Source: Lentisphaeraceae bacterium
GTDB lineage: Bacteria > Verrucomicrobiota > Lentisphaeria > Lentisphaerales > Lentisphaeraceae
DNA length: 64,000 bases
Direction: 5' to 3'
Assembly (NCBI GenBank): GCA_021232515.1
Contig: JAJPOQ010000041.1
Span: 1-64,000, forward strand
Shown: positions 16,087-24,632 of the stretch, one piece after another
Position numbering within the stretch: position 1 is the stretch's first letter
Layout: each line of letters begins with the position of its first letter
Notes under the pieces: model-generated
Seen by the model: the letters and a program-made list of their open reading frames with translations, nothing else
The model's database searches: none
Told to the model about the DNA's origin: nothing
Translations under genes and position numbers: made by a program

Positions 16087-17787
16087 ATGAGCGAAAAAGC
16101 TGAATTAGAAAGACAGCAACTTGTTGCTGCAAAAGAGCAAGGCGGCCTGTCTGTTCTTAAAACCTACGTAAAGATGTCTGGCCCAGGTTGGCTACAGAGT
16201 GCGATTACACTTGGTGGTGGTTCACTTTCAGGTGCTTTATTTCTAGGTGTTATCGGTGGTTACGAGTTTATGTGGGTTCAGCTAGTAGCAATGCTTATGG
16301 GTGTAACCATGCTTTGTGCTATTGCTTATGTAACTCTATCAACAGGAGAGTCGCCGTTTAAGTCTCTTAAGACTAAAATAAACCCAGTTCTTGCTTGGGG
16401 TTGGTTGATCGCATCTTTACTTGCGAACTTAGTTTGGGTCCTTCCACAGTATTCTCTTGCATACGCCGCAGTTAGTCAAAACCTTATGCCCGAAGCTTTC
16501 GCAAATGTCGAAGGCGATACAAGTAAATATGTTGTTTCATTTATTATCTTTTTCGTTGTTACTGGCATAACTCTTTGCTACGGTAAAGAAGGTATCGGTA
16601 TTAAGATCTATGAATGGACATTGAAGCTTGTTGTAGCTGGTATCGTTCTTGCATTTATGGGTGTTGTTTTTAAACTTGCGACAACTGCAGATGACTTTAA
16701 TATGGGTGCGGTTATTTCCGGTTTTATCCCAGACTTCGGTATGTGGTTTCGTCCAGCGACTGGCTACAGTGATTTTCTAAATGCACTTGAGCCTCAGGCA
16801 AAAGAATACTGGACAAACGTCATTATATCTGAACAGCGTACTCGTCTTATCGGTGCAGCTTCTGCAGCAGTTGGTATCAACATGACTTTCTTACTTCCTT
16901 TCTCTATGCTAAATAAAGGTTGGGGTAAAGACCACCGCGGTCTTGCTATATTTGACCTTTCAACTGGTATGGTTATTCCTTTCGTTCTCGCAGTATCTTG
17001 TGTTGTTATTGCTTCAGCTCACATGTTCCACGGTAAAACTTTTGAAGGTCTTATCTCAGAAAAAGATGGCATCGTTGTTGTCGATGAAACAAACAAAGGT
17101 TTCTCAAGCTTCGAGAAGATTATCAAGAAGAGAACAGGTAGTGAATCTCTTGGTGAAGTAGCAGACGGCGAGAAAAAGATTGCTGCTCTACTTATTAATC
17201 GTGATACTGGTGCATTTGCAGACTCACTTTCAACTCTTACCTCTAACAAGAGTTTCGCGAATACAGTATTTGGTATAGGTGTACTAGCCATGGCCCTATC
17301 AACTATCTCAATGCTGATGCTTATTTCAGGATTTGTGTTTAGTGAGATGTTCGATAAACCACACGGCGGTATTTATCATAAGATCGGTATCTTATGCGGC
17401 GGTACAGGTGTTCTATGGCCAGTTTTCTGGAGTGGTGGTTCAAAAGCCTTTTTAGCCATCGTGACCTCAACCATTGGTTACATATTCTTACCTATTGCCT
17501 TCCTAGCTTTCTTCCTCATGATGAACTCTAAAAAGATTCTTGGCGATAGTCGTCCAGAAGGCGGTAAACGAGTTCTTTGGAACCTACTTATGGGTACATC
17601 TCTTTTGATTACTGGTTCTGCAGCAGCTTATACAGCTACTACTAAAAAGATGGGTGACTTCCCAATCGGAACAGTTGGTCTTATCACTTTTGTTGTCTTG
17701 GTTATCGCAGGACAAGTATACATGAATAATAAACATAAAAATGAAGATGCTTCAGCTCTGATTGATGGCGAAGAAGCAACTGATTAA
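16087..17787 (+). CDS. Nramp-family (PF01566-like) membrane transporter lacking the canonical metal motifs
   Basis: This 566-aa protein has about 11-12 predicted transmembrane helices in a LeuT-like arrangement. The N-terminal MSGPGWLQSAITLGGGSLSG aligns with the Nramp TM1 region, but the metal-coordinating DPGN reads GGGS (43-46) and the TM6 MPHN reads LPFS (in NMTFLLPFSML). A hydrophilic insert of about 70 residues (about 325-395, including GLISEKDGIVVVDE) interrupts the loop between TM7 and TM8. The tail is cytoplasmic and charged. Canonical transition-metal transport is therefore doubtful. Its place between DUF1080 and Gfo/Idh genes suggests uptake of the pathway substrate or of a metal such as magnesium for the lyase. 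The Shine-Dalgarno is AGGA. Confidence 0.8.
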   Translation: MSEKAELERQQLVAAKEQGGLSVLKTYVKMSGPGWLQSAITLGGGSLSGALFLGVIGGYEFMWVQLVAMLMGVTMLCAIAYVTLSTGESPFKSLKTKINPVLAWGWLIASLLANLVWVLPQYSLAYAAVSQNLMPEAFANVEGDTSKYVVSFIIFFVVTGITLCYGKEGIGIKIYEWTLKLVVAGIVLAFMGVVFKLATTADDFNMGAVISGFIPDFGMWFRPATGYSDFLNALEPQAKEYWTNVIISEQRTRLIGAASAAVGINMTFLLPFSMLNKGWGKDHRGLAIFDLSTGMVIPFVLAVSCVVIASAHMFHGKTFEGLISEKDGIVVVDETNKGFSSFEKIIKKRTGSESLGEVADGEKKIAALLINRDTGAFADSLSTLTSNKSFANTVFGIGVLAMALSTISMLMLISGFVFSEMFDKPHGGIYHKIGILCGGTGVLWPVFWSGGSKAFLAIVTSTIGYIFLPIAFLAFFLMMNSKKILGDSRPEGGKRVLWNLLMGTSLLITGSAAAYTATTKKMGDFPIGTVGLITFVVLVIAGQVYMNNKHKNEDASALIDGEEATD

Positions 17788-17796
17788 GGAATAATT

Positions 17797-18855
17797 ATGT
17801 CTGGTAAAATTTTTAAATTTGGCGTAGTTGGCGCCGGGATGATTTCCCAATTTCACGCAAAAGCATTTGAAGCTATGCCAAATGCAGAGCTCGTTGCTAT
17901 CTTCGATAGAAATGGCGAAAGAGCTGAAGCCTTTGCGAAAGAAAATAATTGTGCGGCTTACGCTGATATAAATGAGTTTGTAGCTCATGATATGGACTTT
18001 GTAACTATCTGTACTCCAAGTGGTGCTCACATGGATCCGGCGATAGTTGCTGCTAATGCTGGTAAGCACGTTATCGTTGAAAAACCGCTAGATGTAACGA
18101 CTGAAAAAATCGACGCTATGCTTGAAGCATGTGCAAAGAATAACGTTCAGTTGATCGGTGTACTTCCTCGTCGTTTCAATGAATCAACTAAGATTTTCAA
18201 GAAAGCTATCGAAGATGGTCGCTTTGGCAAGATCGTTTTAGCAGATGCCTATGTTAAGTGGTGGAGAACTCAAGAGTATTACGATAGTGGTGCTTGGAGA
18301 GGTACTTGGGCCCTTGACGGTGGTGGTGCTCTTATGAATCAGTCGATACACACTATTGACCTTCTTATTCACCTTATGGGTGATGTGAAGAGCGTTTGTG
18401 CTTTTGCTGGTCTTGAAGCTCACAAAGACATAGAAGTTGAAGATGTTGCGGTAGCAATAGTTGAGTTCCAAAATGGTGCTCGCGGTGTTATCCAAGGTTC
18501 AACGGCTTGTTGGTCTAAAGAAGGACACCCTGCACAAGTTCAAATCTCAGGTGATGCAGGTTCTGCATTTATGGTTGACGATAAGTTCAGCGTTTGGGAA
18601 TTTAAAGACGAGAAGCCAGAAGACGCTCAAGTACTTAAACAGTATGGCGTTGGTGCAGAAGAGGGTGGTGCAGGAGCTGCAGACCCAAGTGCTATAAGCT
18701 TTGAGTGGCACCAAAGAAACTTTGAAGAAGCAATACAAGCTGTCGAAGAAGGTCGCCCATCTATTACTGGTGGTGTTGAAGGCCGTCGTGCAGTTGAAGT
18801 TATTTGCGCAATTTATAAGTCCGCTAAAAACGGCGGCGAAAAAGTTAATCTATAG
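17797..18855 (+). CDS. Gfo/Idh/MocA-family oxidoreductase
   Basis: This 352-aa protein has an N-terminal Rossmann fold (GVVGAGMISQFHAKAF near residue 10), HVIVEKPLDVT (the EKP motif, near 92-102), and a C-terminal GGGALMNQSIHTIDLL with the conserved His (near 180-195). There is no signal peptide, so it is cytoplasmic. It probably interconverts a hydroxyl and a keto group on a sugar (3-dehydrogenation or reduction) with NAD(P). It sits in a tight operon with AAGGA upstream, 9 nt after the transporter stop. Confidence 0.9.
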   Translation: MSGKIFKFGVVGAGMISQFHAKAFEAMPNAELVAIFDRNGERAEAFAKENNCAAYADINEFVAHDMDFVTICTPSGAHMDPAIVAANAGKHVIVEKPLDVTTEKIDAMLEACAKNNVQLIGVLPRRFNESTKIFKKAIEDGRFGKIVLADAYVKWWRTQEYYDSGAWRGTWALDGGGALMNQSIHTIDLLIHLMGDVKSVCAFAGLEAHKDIEVEDVAVAIVEFQNGARGVIQGSTACWSKEGHPAQVQISGDAGSAFMVDDKFSVWEFKDEKPEDAQVLKQYGVGAEEGGAGAADPSAISFEWHQRNFEEAIQAVEEGRPSITGGVEGRRAVEVICAIYKSAKNGGEKVNL

Positions 18856-18882
18856 TTTTTATTTTTTTAGAGAGGAAGAAAA

Positions 18883-19767
18883 ATGTATTTAACAGGTTTT
18901 GCCGATGAGGCATCACAAGATTTCGATAAGCAGATTCAAGCGACTAAAGAACTTGGTTGGAACGCTATCGAGTCAAGAAACATCCAAGGTAAGAATATTC
19001 ACGACATTTCAGACGAAGAGTTTGAAGTTGTTTGCCAAAAACTAGATGCTGCAAATATTAAGATCAATTGTTTTGGTTCTGCTATCGGTAACTGGGCTAA
19101 GAATATCCTTGATCCATTTGATATAACACTTGCAGAAGTTGAGCGCGCTATTCCAAGAATGCAGCGTTTAGGAACAAAGCTTATCCGTATCATGAGCTAC
19201 TCTCGCTGTGAAGGTGAAGAGCAACATGCTGAAGAGCGTTTCAAAAGACTTACTGAAGTTGTTAGACTTTTCAAAGCTGCTGGTATTCAGCCTGTTCATG
19301 AAAACTGTATGAACTACGGTGGAATGAGCTGGAAGCACACTCTTGAGCTTATGGACAATGTTCCAGATCTAAAGCTTATCTATGATACAGGCAACAGCCC
19401 GTTCATGAAAGACTTTTCTAAAGGCGGCGACGTTTGGCAAGATAGTTGGGAGTTCTACTCTAAAATCAAACAACATATCGCTTATATTCACATCAAAGAT
19501 ACTCTGAATCCAGTTGATGGCGGTAAGGAAACTTACACTATGCCAGGTGAAGGTCAGGGCTATGTCAAAGAGATCCTTACAGATCTTAAAGCTGATGGTT
19601 ATGACGGTGGTATTTCTATTGAGCCACACTTGGCAGCGATATTCCACGATCCAGCAGCATTGAATACACCAAATGATAAAAGCTACGGTTTATATGTTGA
19701 ATATGGCCAGAAGCTTATGAAAATCTTAAAAGACCTTGATTACTCTTACGGTCTTTACGAAGGTTAA
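18883..19767 (+). CDS. TIM-barrel sugar phosphate isomerase/epimerase-family protein (xylose-isomerase-like)
   Basis: This 294-aa single-domain TIM barrel has the metal-ligand set of the family: E140 (VHENCMNYGG), D168 (IYDTGNS), H203 (YIHIKD) and E247 (ISIEPH). In 3-keto-glycoside pathways such proteins act as lyases or hydratases on keto-sugars; in other settings they are ketose epimerases. It is cytoplasmic and encoded 27 nt after the Gfo/Idh gene, with GAGAGGAAG as ribosome binding site. The specific substrate is not deducible. Confidence 0.88.
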   Translation: MYLTGFADEASQDFDKQIQATKELGWNAIESRNIQGKNIHDISDEEFEVVCQKLDAANIKINCFGSAIGNWAKNILDPFDITLAEVERAIPRMQRLGTKLIRIMSYSRCEGEEQHAEERFKRLTEVVRLFKAAGIQPVHENCMNYGGMSWKHTLELMDNVPDLKLIYDTGNSPFMKDFSKGGDVWQDSWEFYSKIKQHIAYIHIKDTLNPVDGGKETYTMPGEGQGYVKEILTDLKADGYDGGISIEPHLAAIFHDPAALNTPNDKSYGLYVEYGQKLMKILKDLDYSYGLYEG

Positions 19768-19820
19768 GTCTTAAAAGGTGTTTGTATGGTCGTGTGTGAA
19801 ATAATATTTGGAGAAGTAAA

Positions 19821-22154
19821 ATGAAAAAGTTGGCGCTTATTTCGTCTTTAATACTCGGAGCTACAGTATCCGCATCTGCTCAAAGTGGTGACCGTAAAGG
19901 TCATAACATGAAAGATGTTATCGCTCCTGAGAAAATCCCTGCAGCTCCTTTGCTGTCAGCGGAAAAAGCAATTGAGTCAGTGAAGTTGCAAGATGGTTTT
20001 GCTCTTGAAGCTGTTGCTTATGAGCCTCATGTATTCAATCCAGTAACTATGGTTTTCGATGGCGAAGGTCGTATGTGGGTTTGTGAAATGAATACATATA
20101 TGCCGAATGTAGATGGCAAGAACGAGGAAGTGAATAAGAACAGCATCTCTATTTTGGAAGATACCAATGGAGACGGCAAAGTAGATAAGCGCACTGTTTT
20201 TCTCGATGATGTTATTTTACCACGTGCTATAGCCTTTGTTAAAGGTGGAATCCTCTATGCAGATAACAATAGTTTGTTCTTTGCAGAGGTTCTTCCTGGT
20301 TTAAAAGCTGGTAAGCGTGAATTAGCTCACAAAGACTATGCTAAAGGCGGTAGTGTTGAGCATAAGCCAAATACCATGCTCTATGGTATGGATAACTGGT
20401 ACTACAATGCAAAAAGTTCGAATGCTTACAAAGCTATTCCCCTTGATGCAGCTTTGCCGGCTAACTCAAAAGAGATTTATAAAAATAAGTACTTTAAACT
20501 AGTACTTCGCAAAACAGAAAATCGCGGTCAGTGGGGATTGGCGATGGATGACTACGGTAGATTTTACCACAATGGTAATAGCTCAGTAGCTCAAGGTGAG
20601 TACCTAAGACCTGGTTCACTTCTTAGAAACCCTGGTTTTATAGTAAAGATGGGTGCTAAAGGAATTGGTGGAAATGAAGTTTACCCAATTCGTATGACTC
20701 CTGGTATTAACCGTGGATATCTACCAGGTATGCTTCACATGCCTTCTGGTAAATTGAAGAAGTTTACTGCTGCAAGCGGAAGCATGGTTTACCGTGGCGA
20801 GCAGTTTCCTAAAGAATTTTATGGTATGGTTTTAACACCTGAGCCGTCAGCAAACCTTGTTTCAGCTAGAAAGTTAGTTGAAAAAGAAGGTTCTCTATCT
20901 GGTGAAGCGATTTATCCAAAAGCAGAGATCCTTGCATCAACAGATGAAAGGTTCCGTCCAGTAAATATGTACACGGCGCCAGATGGTTCTATCTACATCT
21001 TAGATCTTTATCACGGTATTTTACAGCACCGTGTATTTGTAACTAGTTACCTAAGAAAGCAGATTCTTTCTCGTGGACTAGATAAAAATAATAATGACAA
21101 AGGCCGTATCTACAGACTTCGCTGGAAAGCGAATAAACTTGGTGCACAGCCTAAGCTTTCTAGTAAATCAGCAGCAGCTCTTGTTCCTTACCTAGCACAT
21201 GCAAACGGTTGGTACAGAGACTTTGCTCGTCAGCTCATTGTTCAGAAGAACGATCAATCTGTAGTTGCAGCAATTAAAACATTGATTGGTTCTTCTAAAG
21301 ATGATAAAGCTATTGTAAATGCACTTTGGACTCTTCAAGGCCTCGACGCTGTTAGTTTAGATGCAGTTAAGTCTGCACTTCAAAACGGTGAAACAAAAGC
21401 AAAGATAAGTGCCCTAGCAGTTGCAGAGTTCTTACCAGCAACAGAACATACAGCATTCGCCGCTGTTTTAGCTAAAGAAGCAGCTTCTGCAAACTATGAG
21501 CTAGCTTTACAGGTTGCGCTAACAGCTGGTACAATAAATGATCCTTCCTCATTTCAAACATTGAAAGTAGTTTTAGATAAATTCAAAGATAAGAAGTTTA
21601 TCAATGAAGCTGCTATAAGTGGGCTTACTGGTAAGGAAGCGGCTTTCAAACCTATCGCTGCGACTTTAAAAAGTAAGAAATTTGCTGGGATGTTATCTAG
21701 AGTTGGTCAGTCACAGAAAGTGAAGTCTAACTACAATAAACTTTCTAAGAAAAATAAAGCTATCTTTAAGAAAGGTGAAGAGCTTTTCTACGGTCATGCA
21801 AACTGTTTCGGTTGCCACGGACCAGATGCTCAAGGTTTACCAAACATGGGACCACCTCTTATTAAAAGTGAGTGGGTAACTGGTAGTAAAGAATTACTAG
21901 CTAAAGTTATGCTTCACGGCCTTTATGGACCAATCACAGTTGGTGGTAAGAAGTACAATACTCCTATGCCTATGCCAGGACTTGGTGCTAACCCTATGTT
22001 TAAAGATAAAGACCTTGCGGCCATCGCAACATTTATCAGAAATCACTTCGGAAACAAAGCTAGTGTTGTTACAGAAGCAGATTTCAAAAAAGTAAGAGCT
22101 GCAACAAAATCACAAGCTGGACCTTATAAACCAGCAACACTTGAGGGGAAATAA
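19821..22154 (+). CDS. PVC-type secreted beta-propeller/HEAT/cytochrome c dehydrogenase-like protein
   Basis: This 777-aa protein has a signal peptide (about 1-20), an N-terminal sugar-dehydrogenase-like propeller (residues about 50-430: PVTMVFDGEGRMWVCEMNTY, DTNGDGKVDKRTVFLD, ILDLYHGILQHR), HEAT-like helices (about 440-640) and a C-terminal cytochrome c domain with CFGCH (about 672-676) and GPPL plus Met-rich ligands. It is the membrane-bound dehydrogenase architecture widespread in planctomycetes. A periplasmic sugar oxidation with electrons passed to the C-terminal haem would supply the 3-keto sugars handled by its neighbours; this is inference. Confidence 0.85.
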   Translation: MKKLALISSLILGATVSASAQSGDRKGHNMKDVIAPEKIPAAPLLSAEKAIESVKLQDGFALEAVAYEPHVFNPVTMVFDGEGRMWVCEMNTYMPNVDGKNEEVNKNSISILEDTNGDGKVDKRTVFLDDVILPRAIAFVKGGILYADNNSLFFAEVLPGLKAGKRELAHKDYAKGGSVEHKPNTMLYGMDNWYYNAKSSNAYKAIPLDAALPANSKEIYKNKYFKLVLRKTENRGQWGLAMDDYGRFYHNGNSSVAQGEYLRPGSLLRNPGFIVKMGAKGIGGNEVYPIRMTPGINRGYLPGMLHMPSGKLKKFTAASGSMVYRGEQFPKEFYGMVLTPEPSANLVSARKLVEKEGSLSGEAIYPKAEILASTDERFRPVNMYTAPDGSIYILDLYHGILQHRVFVTSYLRKQILSRGLDKNNNDKGRIYRLRWKANKLGAQPKLSSKSAAALVPYLAHANGWYRDFARQLIVQKNDQSVVAAIKTLIGSSKDDKAIVNALWTLQGLDAVSLDAVKSALQNGETKAKISALAVAEFLPATEHTAFAAVLAKEAASANYELALQVALTAGTINDPSSFQTLKVVLDKFKDKKFINEAAISGLTGKEAAFKPIAATLKSKKFAGMLSRVGQSQKVKSNYNKLSKKNKAIFKKGEELFYGHANCFGCHGPDAQGLPNMGPPLIKSEWVTGSKELLAKVMLHGLYGPITVGGKKYNTPMPMPGLGANPMFKDKDLAAIATFIRNHFGNKASVVTEADFKKVRAATKSQAGPYKPATLEGK

Positions 22155-22155
22155 T

Positions 22156-22812
22156 ATGAAGAACTTACTATTGCTTTTAGCTGTAGCTTTTTTTGCAGGC
22201 TGTTCTACAACCTATGTTGATGAAGCTGGTAATACTTATGCAGATTGGAATTCTTTAGATAAGGCTGAGCTTTTTGAACAAAAGGGCGGTAAAGCTGTTT
22301 ATGAGATCAAAGATGGTGTTATCATCGGTAAAACTAGACCGAAGACAGGAAACAGTTTTCTTGCTACTAAGAAAATTTATGCAGATTTCGAAATGGAGTT
22401 TGAGTTCAAAGTTGACCCAAAACTTAACTCAGGCGTTCAGTTCCGCAGTAACCAAAAACCATCTAAAGACGGCAATGGTCGTGTTTGGGGTTATCAGTCA
22501 GAAATAGACCCATCATCTCGTGCTTGGAGTGCTGGTGTTTTTGAAGAAGCTGGTCGCGGTTGGTTGAATCCACTTAAAGATAATCCTGCAGCTCAAAAGG
22601 CATTTAGGCAAAATGAGTGGAATAAGGTTAGAATTTTAGCAATTGGTAACCATATTCGCACTTGGATTAACGGCGTGCCTGCTGCCGACCTTAAAGATGA
22701 TAAGACTACTAAAGGTTTTATAGCTTTCCAGGTTCACAGTGTTAGGTACCCAGAAGAAAGACTGGTTATGTGGCGCAATGCTCGTGTCAGAGAAATAGCG
22801 AAAGCCAAATAA
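22156..22812 (+). CDS. DUF1080 lipoprotein
   Basis: This 218-aa lipoprotein has the leader MKNLLLLLAVAFFAGC with the lipobox AGC, then a DUF1080 domain (SGVQFRSNQ, VWGYQSEIDPSSRAWSAG, WNKVRILAIGNHIRTWINGV). It shares the DPSSR-x-WS core with the DUF1080 protein at 15422. A start five codons downstream of the earliest TTG is preferred because AGGGGAA precedes it. It begins one base after the stop of the propeller-cytochrome gene, so it is coupled. It is probably anchored to the periplasmic face and works on extracellular keto-glycosides. Confidence 0.87.
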   Translation: MKNLLLLLAVAFFAGCSTTYVDEAGNTYADWNSLDKAELFEQKGGKAVYEIKDGVIIGKTRPKTGNSFLATKKIYADFEMEFEFKVDPKLNSGVQFRSNQKPSKDGNGRVWGYQSEIDPSSRAWSAGVFEEAGRGWLNPLKDNPAAQKAFRQNEWNKVRILAIGNHIRTWINGVPAADLKDDKTTKGFIAFQVHSVRYPEERLVMWRNARVREIAKAK

Positions 22813-22835
22813 CCAATTGTGAATTGAGGTGAATT

Positions 22836-23843
22836 ATGGGTGTAACTGATAGAGTTAAAAACTGGATAAGCAAAGATATCCGCGATGGTGTTTACCCGCC
22901 TGGTTCAAAACTGCCAACGCGTATGACGATGATGAACAAGTACAATATTGCTCGTGCATCTATCGACAAAGTTATCCGTCAGCTAGTTGAAGAAGGTTTA
23001 CTTTCCTCAACTCAAGGTTCAGGTACCTATGTGTTAGATACCCGTAATTCTGAACCACATCTTTACATAGTGTTAAACACAGAGAAAGAGTGTGATGAAG
23101 TAAATACTTTTCACTCAAAACTTTCTCTGATGTTGACGAATGTGTCACAGAACATGAAGCACACGATCGTCGGTAGTAAGGACTTTGAGAAAAGCTTTAG
23201 TGAAGTTTTGCAAAATGACCGCAGTCGAGTTATTTGGAGTCGTCCTTCAATAAAGTCATACGGTTATATCGCCAGTCTTTATAAGGCGGCTATCCCGCAA
23301 ATACTGATCAATCGTCCAATACCAGCCTATAACTTTGTAACAACAGACACAAATAAAGCCATTCGTTCTGTTTTTGAGCACATTAAAGCAGAAAATGACA
23401 AGGCGCGTATGGGGCTTTTAGTTCCTGAACTTGACCTAGAAGAATCCTTTCTTGCTGAACGTGAAGTTTATTTCCATCAGATGATTTATGAGTACGGTTT
23501 TTCTCTTGCCTATATGGGAAGAAGTGGCGACAAGTCTACGAAAGAAATGTTACCGCACATCCGTGCTGCTTTAGATAAGATCTCAGAGATGGATTATCTC
23601 TTTGTTCCTGACTTTTATATGGTGCCGTTCGTTATGACTTTAGCCGATGAACGCGGCATAGTTATAGGTCGTGACCTTAAGTTGATTACGATTGACTGGA
23701 ATGAAGATGAAAGAGCTTCTGGTATTATCTGTATTCGTCAAGAATGGGACGCGATGTTCCAAAAAGCTTTAAGCTGGGCTCAAGCAGAGACTGTTGATAA
23801 GATACAAGAGTTTGTGACTCCTGAAGTTCAGGTGAAGTCTTAG
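22836..23843 (+). CDS. GntR-family regulator with LacI-type ligand domain
   Basis: This 335-aa protein has an N-terminal winged helix (residues about 1-68: DIRDGVYPPGSKLPTRMTMM, VIRQLVEEGLLSSTQGSGTYV in pieces) and a C-terminal periplasmic-binding-protein-like sensor domain, the architecture of sugar-responsive GntR factors such as AraR. It is the last gene of the 3-keto-sugar operon, 23 nt after the lipoprotein gene, and is followed by a strong terminator. It probably controls this operon and perhaps the divergent uxaC operon. Confidence 0.9.
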   Translation: MGVTDRVKNWISKDIRDGVYPPGSKLPTRMTMMNKYNIARASIDKVIRQLVEEGLLSSTQGSGTYVLDTRNSEPHLYIVLNTEKECDEVNTFHSKLSLMLTNVSQNMKHTIVGSKDFEKSFSEVLQNDRSRVIWSRPSIKSYGYIASLYKAAIPQILINRPIPAYNFVTTDTNKAIRSVFEHIKAENDKARMGLLVPELDLEESFLAEREVYFHQMIYEYGFSLAYMGRSGDKSTKEMLPHIRAALDKISEMDYLFVPDFYMVPFVMTLADERGIVIGRDLKLITIDWNEDERASGIICIRQEWDAMFQKALSWAQAETVDKIQEFVTPEVQVKS

Positions 23844-23869
23844 TATTTTAAAAAATCTATAGATTATTT

Positions 23870-23898
23870 AGGCGACTTCGAAAGAGGTCGCCTTTTTA
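23870..23898 (+). terminator. rho-independent terminator of the DUF1080-GntR operon
   Basis: AGGCGAC (23870-23876) pairs with GTCGCCT (23887-23893), followed by TTTTATT. A perfect 12-bp palindrome, AATCTATAGATT (23854-23865), lies just before it and could serve the convergent prepilin gene. Confidence 0.8.
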
Positions 23899-24540
23899 TT
23901 GTTCGGGATCGAAAAATGTATGATCATCACTCCCGCCAGGAATGAGGTACTTATAGCTTCTAGCTTTACCGCTAAGATCGAGGTGAGTGACTACAGCCTT
24001 TTTTAGATGTCTAGCGATATTACTCGCAGCGTCTTCTTCAACCAACTTAGTAACTGTCAATGCAGAGCTCCAGCTAGATCGTATAGTTTTATAAGAATCC
24101 ATCAGCATCATCGTTTCCGACGCAGTTGCTTGTAAGGTATTTTTCTGTGGCCCCCAGACATCTCCAGTGATATGAGAGTTCATCGCGATTGTTGACTCCC
24201 AGTTATTTTGGACATCTTCACGAGTCGGACAGTATTGGACTTCAGCTGGTCCAAATAAATCTACGTTTCCTTGATTGAGATAGTGTGGAACTAGTCGATT
24301 ATGCCAAAAGACACGACCGCCAACACGACCTTCATACGGAATAGCATCATCTAAAGGAGCAAAGCCCTTATTGTCTTGGATATAGGAGGCAGTCGCAAAG
24401 CCTACTTGACGTTGATTGCTCAGACAGACTGTTTGTGTCGCTTTCTCGCGAGCTTGGCTGAGGGATGGCAGCAGAATACTGGCTAAAATACCTATGATAG
24501 AAATGACAACGAGCAGCTCAATCAGTGTAAATTTTTTCAT
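23896..24540 (-). CDS. type II secretion/prepilin-type (PulG/DUF1559-like) protein
   Basis: This 214-aa protein has a class III prepilin leader ([20 protein letters not shown]), with the invariant Glu five residues after the cleavage site, followed by [12 protein letters not shown] typical of Lentisphaerota/planctomycete pseudopilin-like proteins, a disulphide-capable globular part and a C-terminal THLDLSG segment like the H-x-DG motif. The internal ATG is chosen because GGATG precedes it at good spacing. These proteins occur in large families in the phylum and are of unknown function. It is followed upstream (on its strand) by a kinase/ECF pair, a recurrent arrangement that may reflect common regulation. 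Confidence 0.85.
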   Translation of the reverse strand: MKKFTLIELLVVISIIGILASILLPSLSQAREKATQTVCLSNQRQVGFATASYIQDNKGFAPLDDAIPYEGRVGGRVFWHNRLVPHYLNQGNVDLFGPAEVQYCPTREDVQNNWESTIAMNSHITGDVWGPQKNTLQATASETMMLMDSYKTIRSSWSSALTVTKLVEEDAASNIARHLKKAVVTHLDLSGKARSYKYLIPGGSDDHTFFDPEQ

Positions 24541-24632
24541 AAATAGCATCCGTAATTGATATAGATTTACCTAAACACTCCCATAGTTTTGAAAACCTAA
24601 CATGTTTTATGAGCGTTTATCTAAAAATAATT

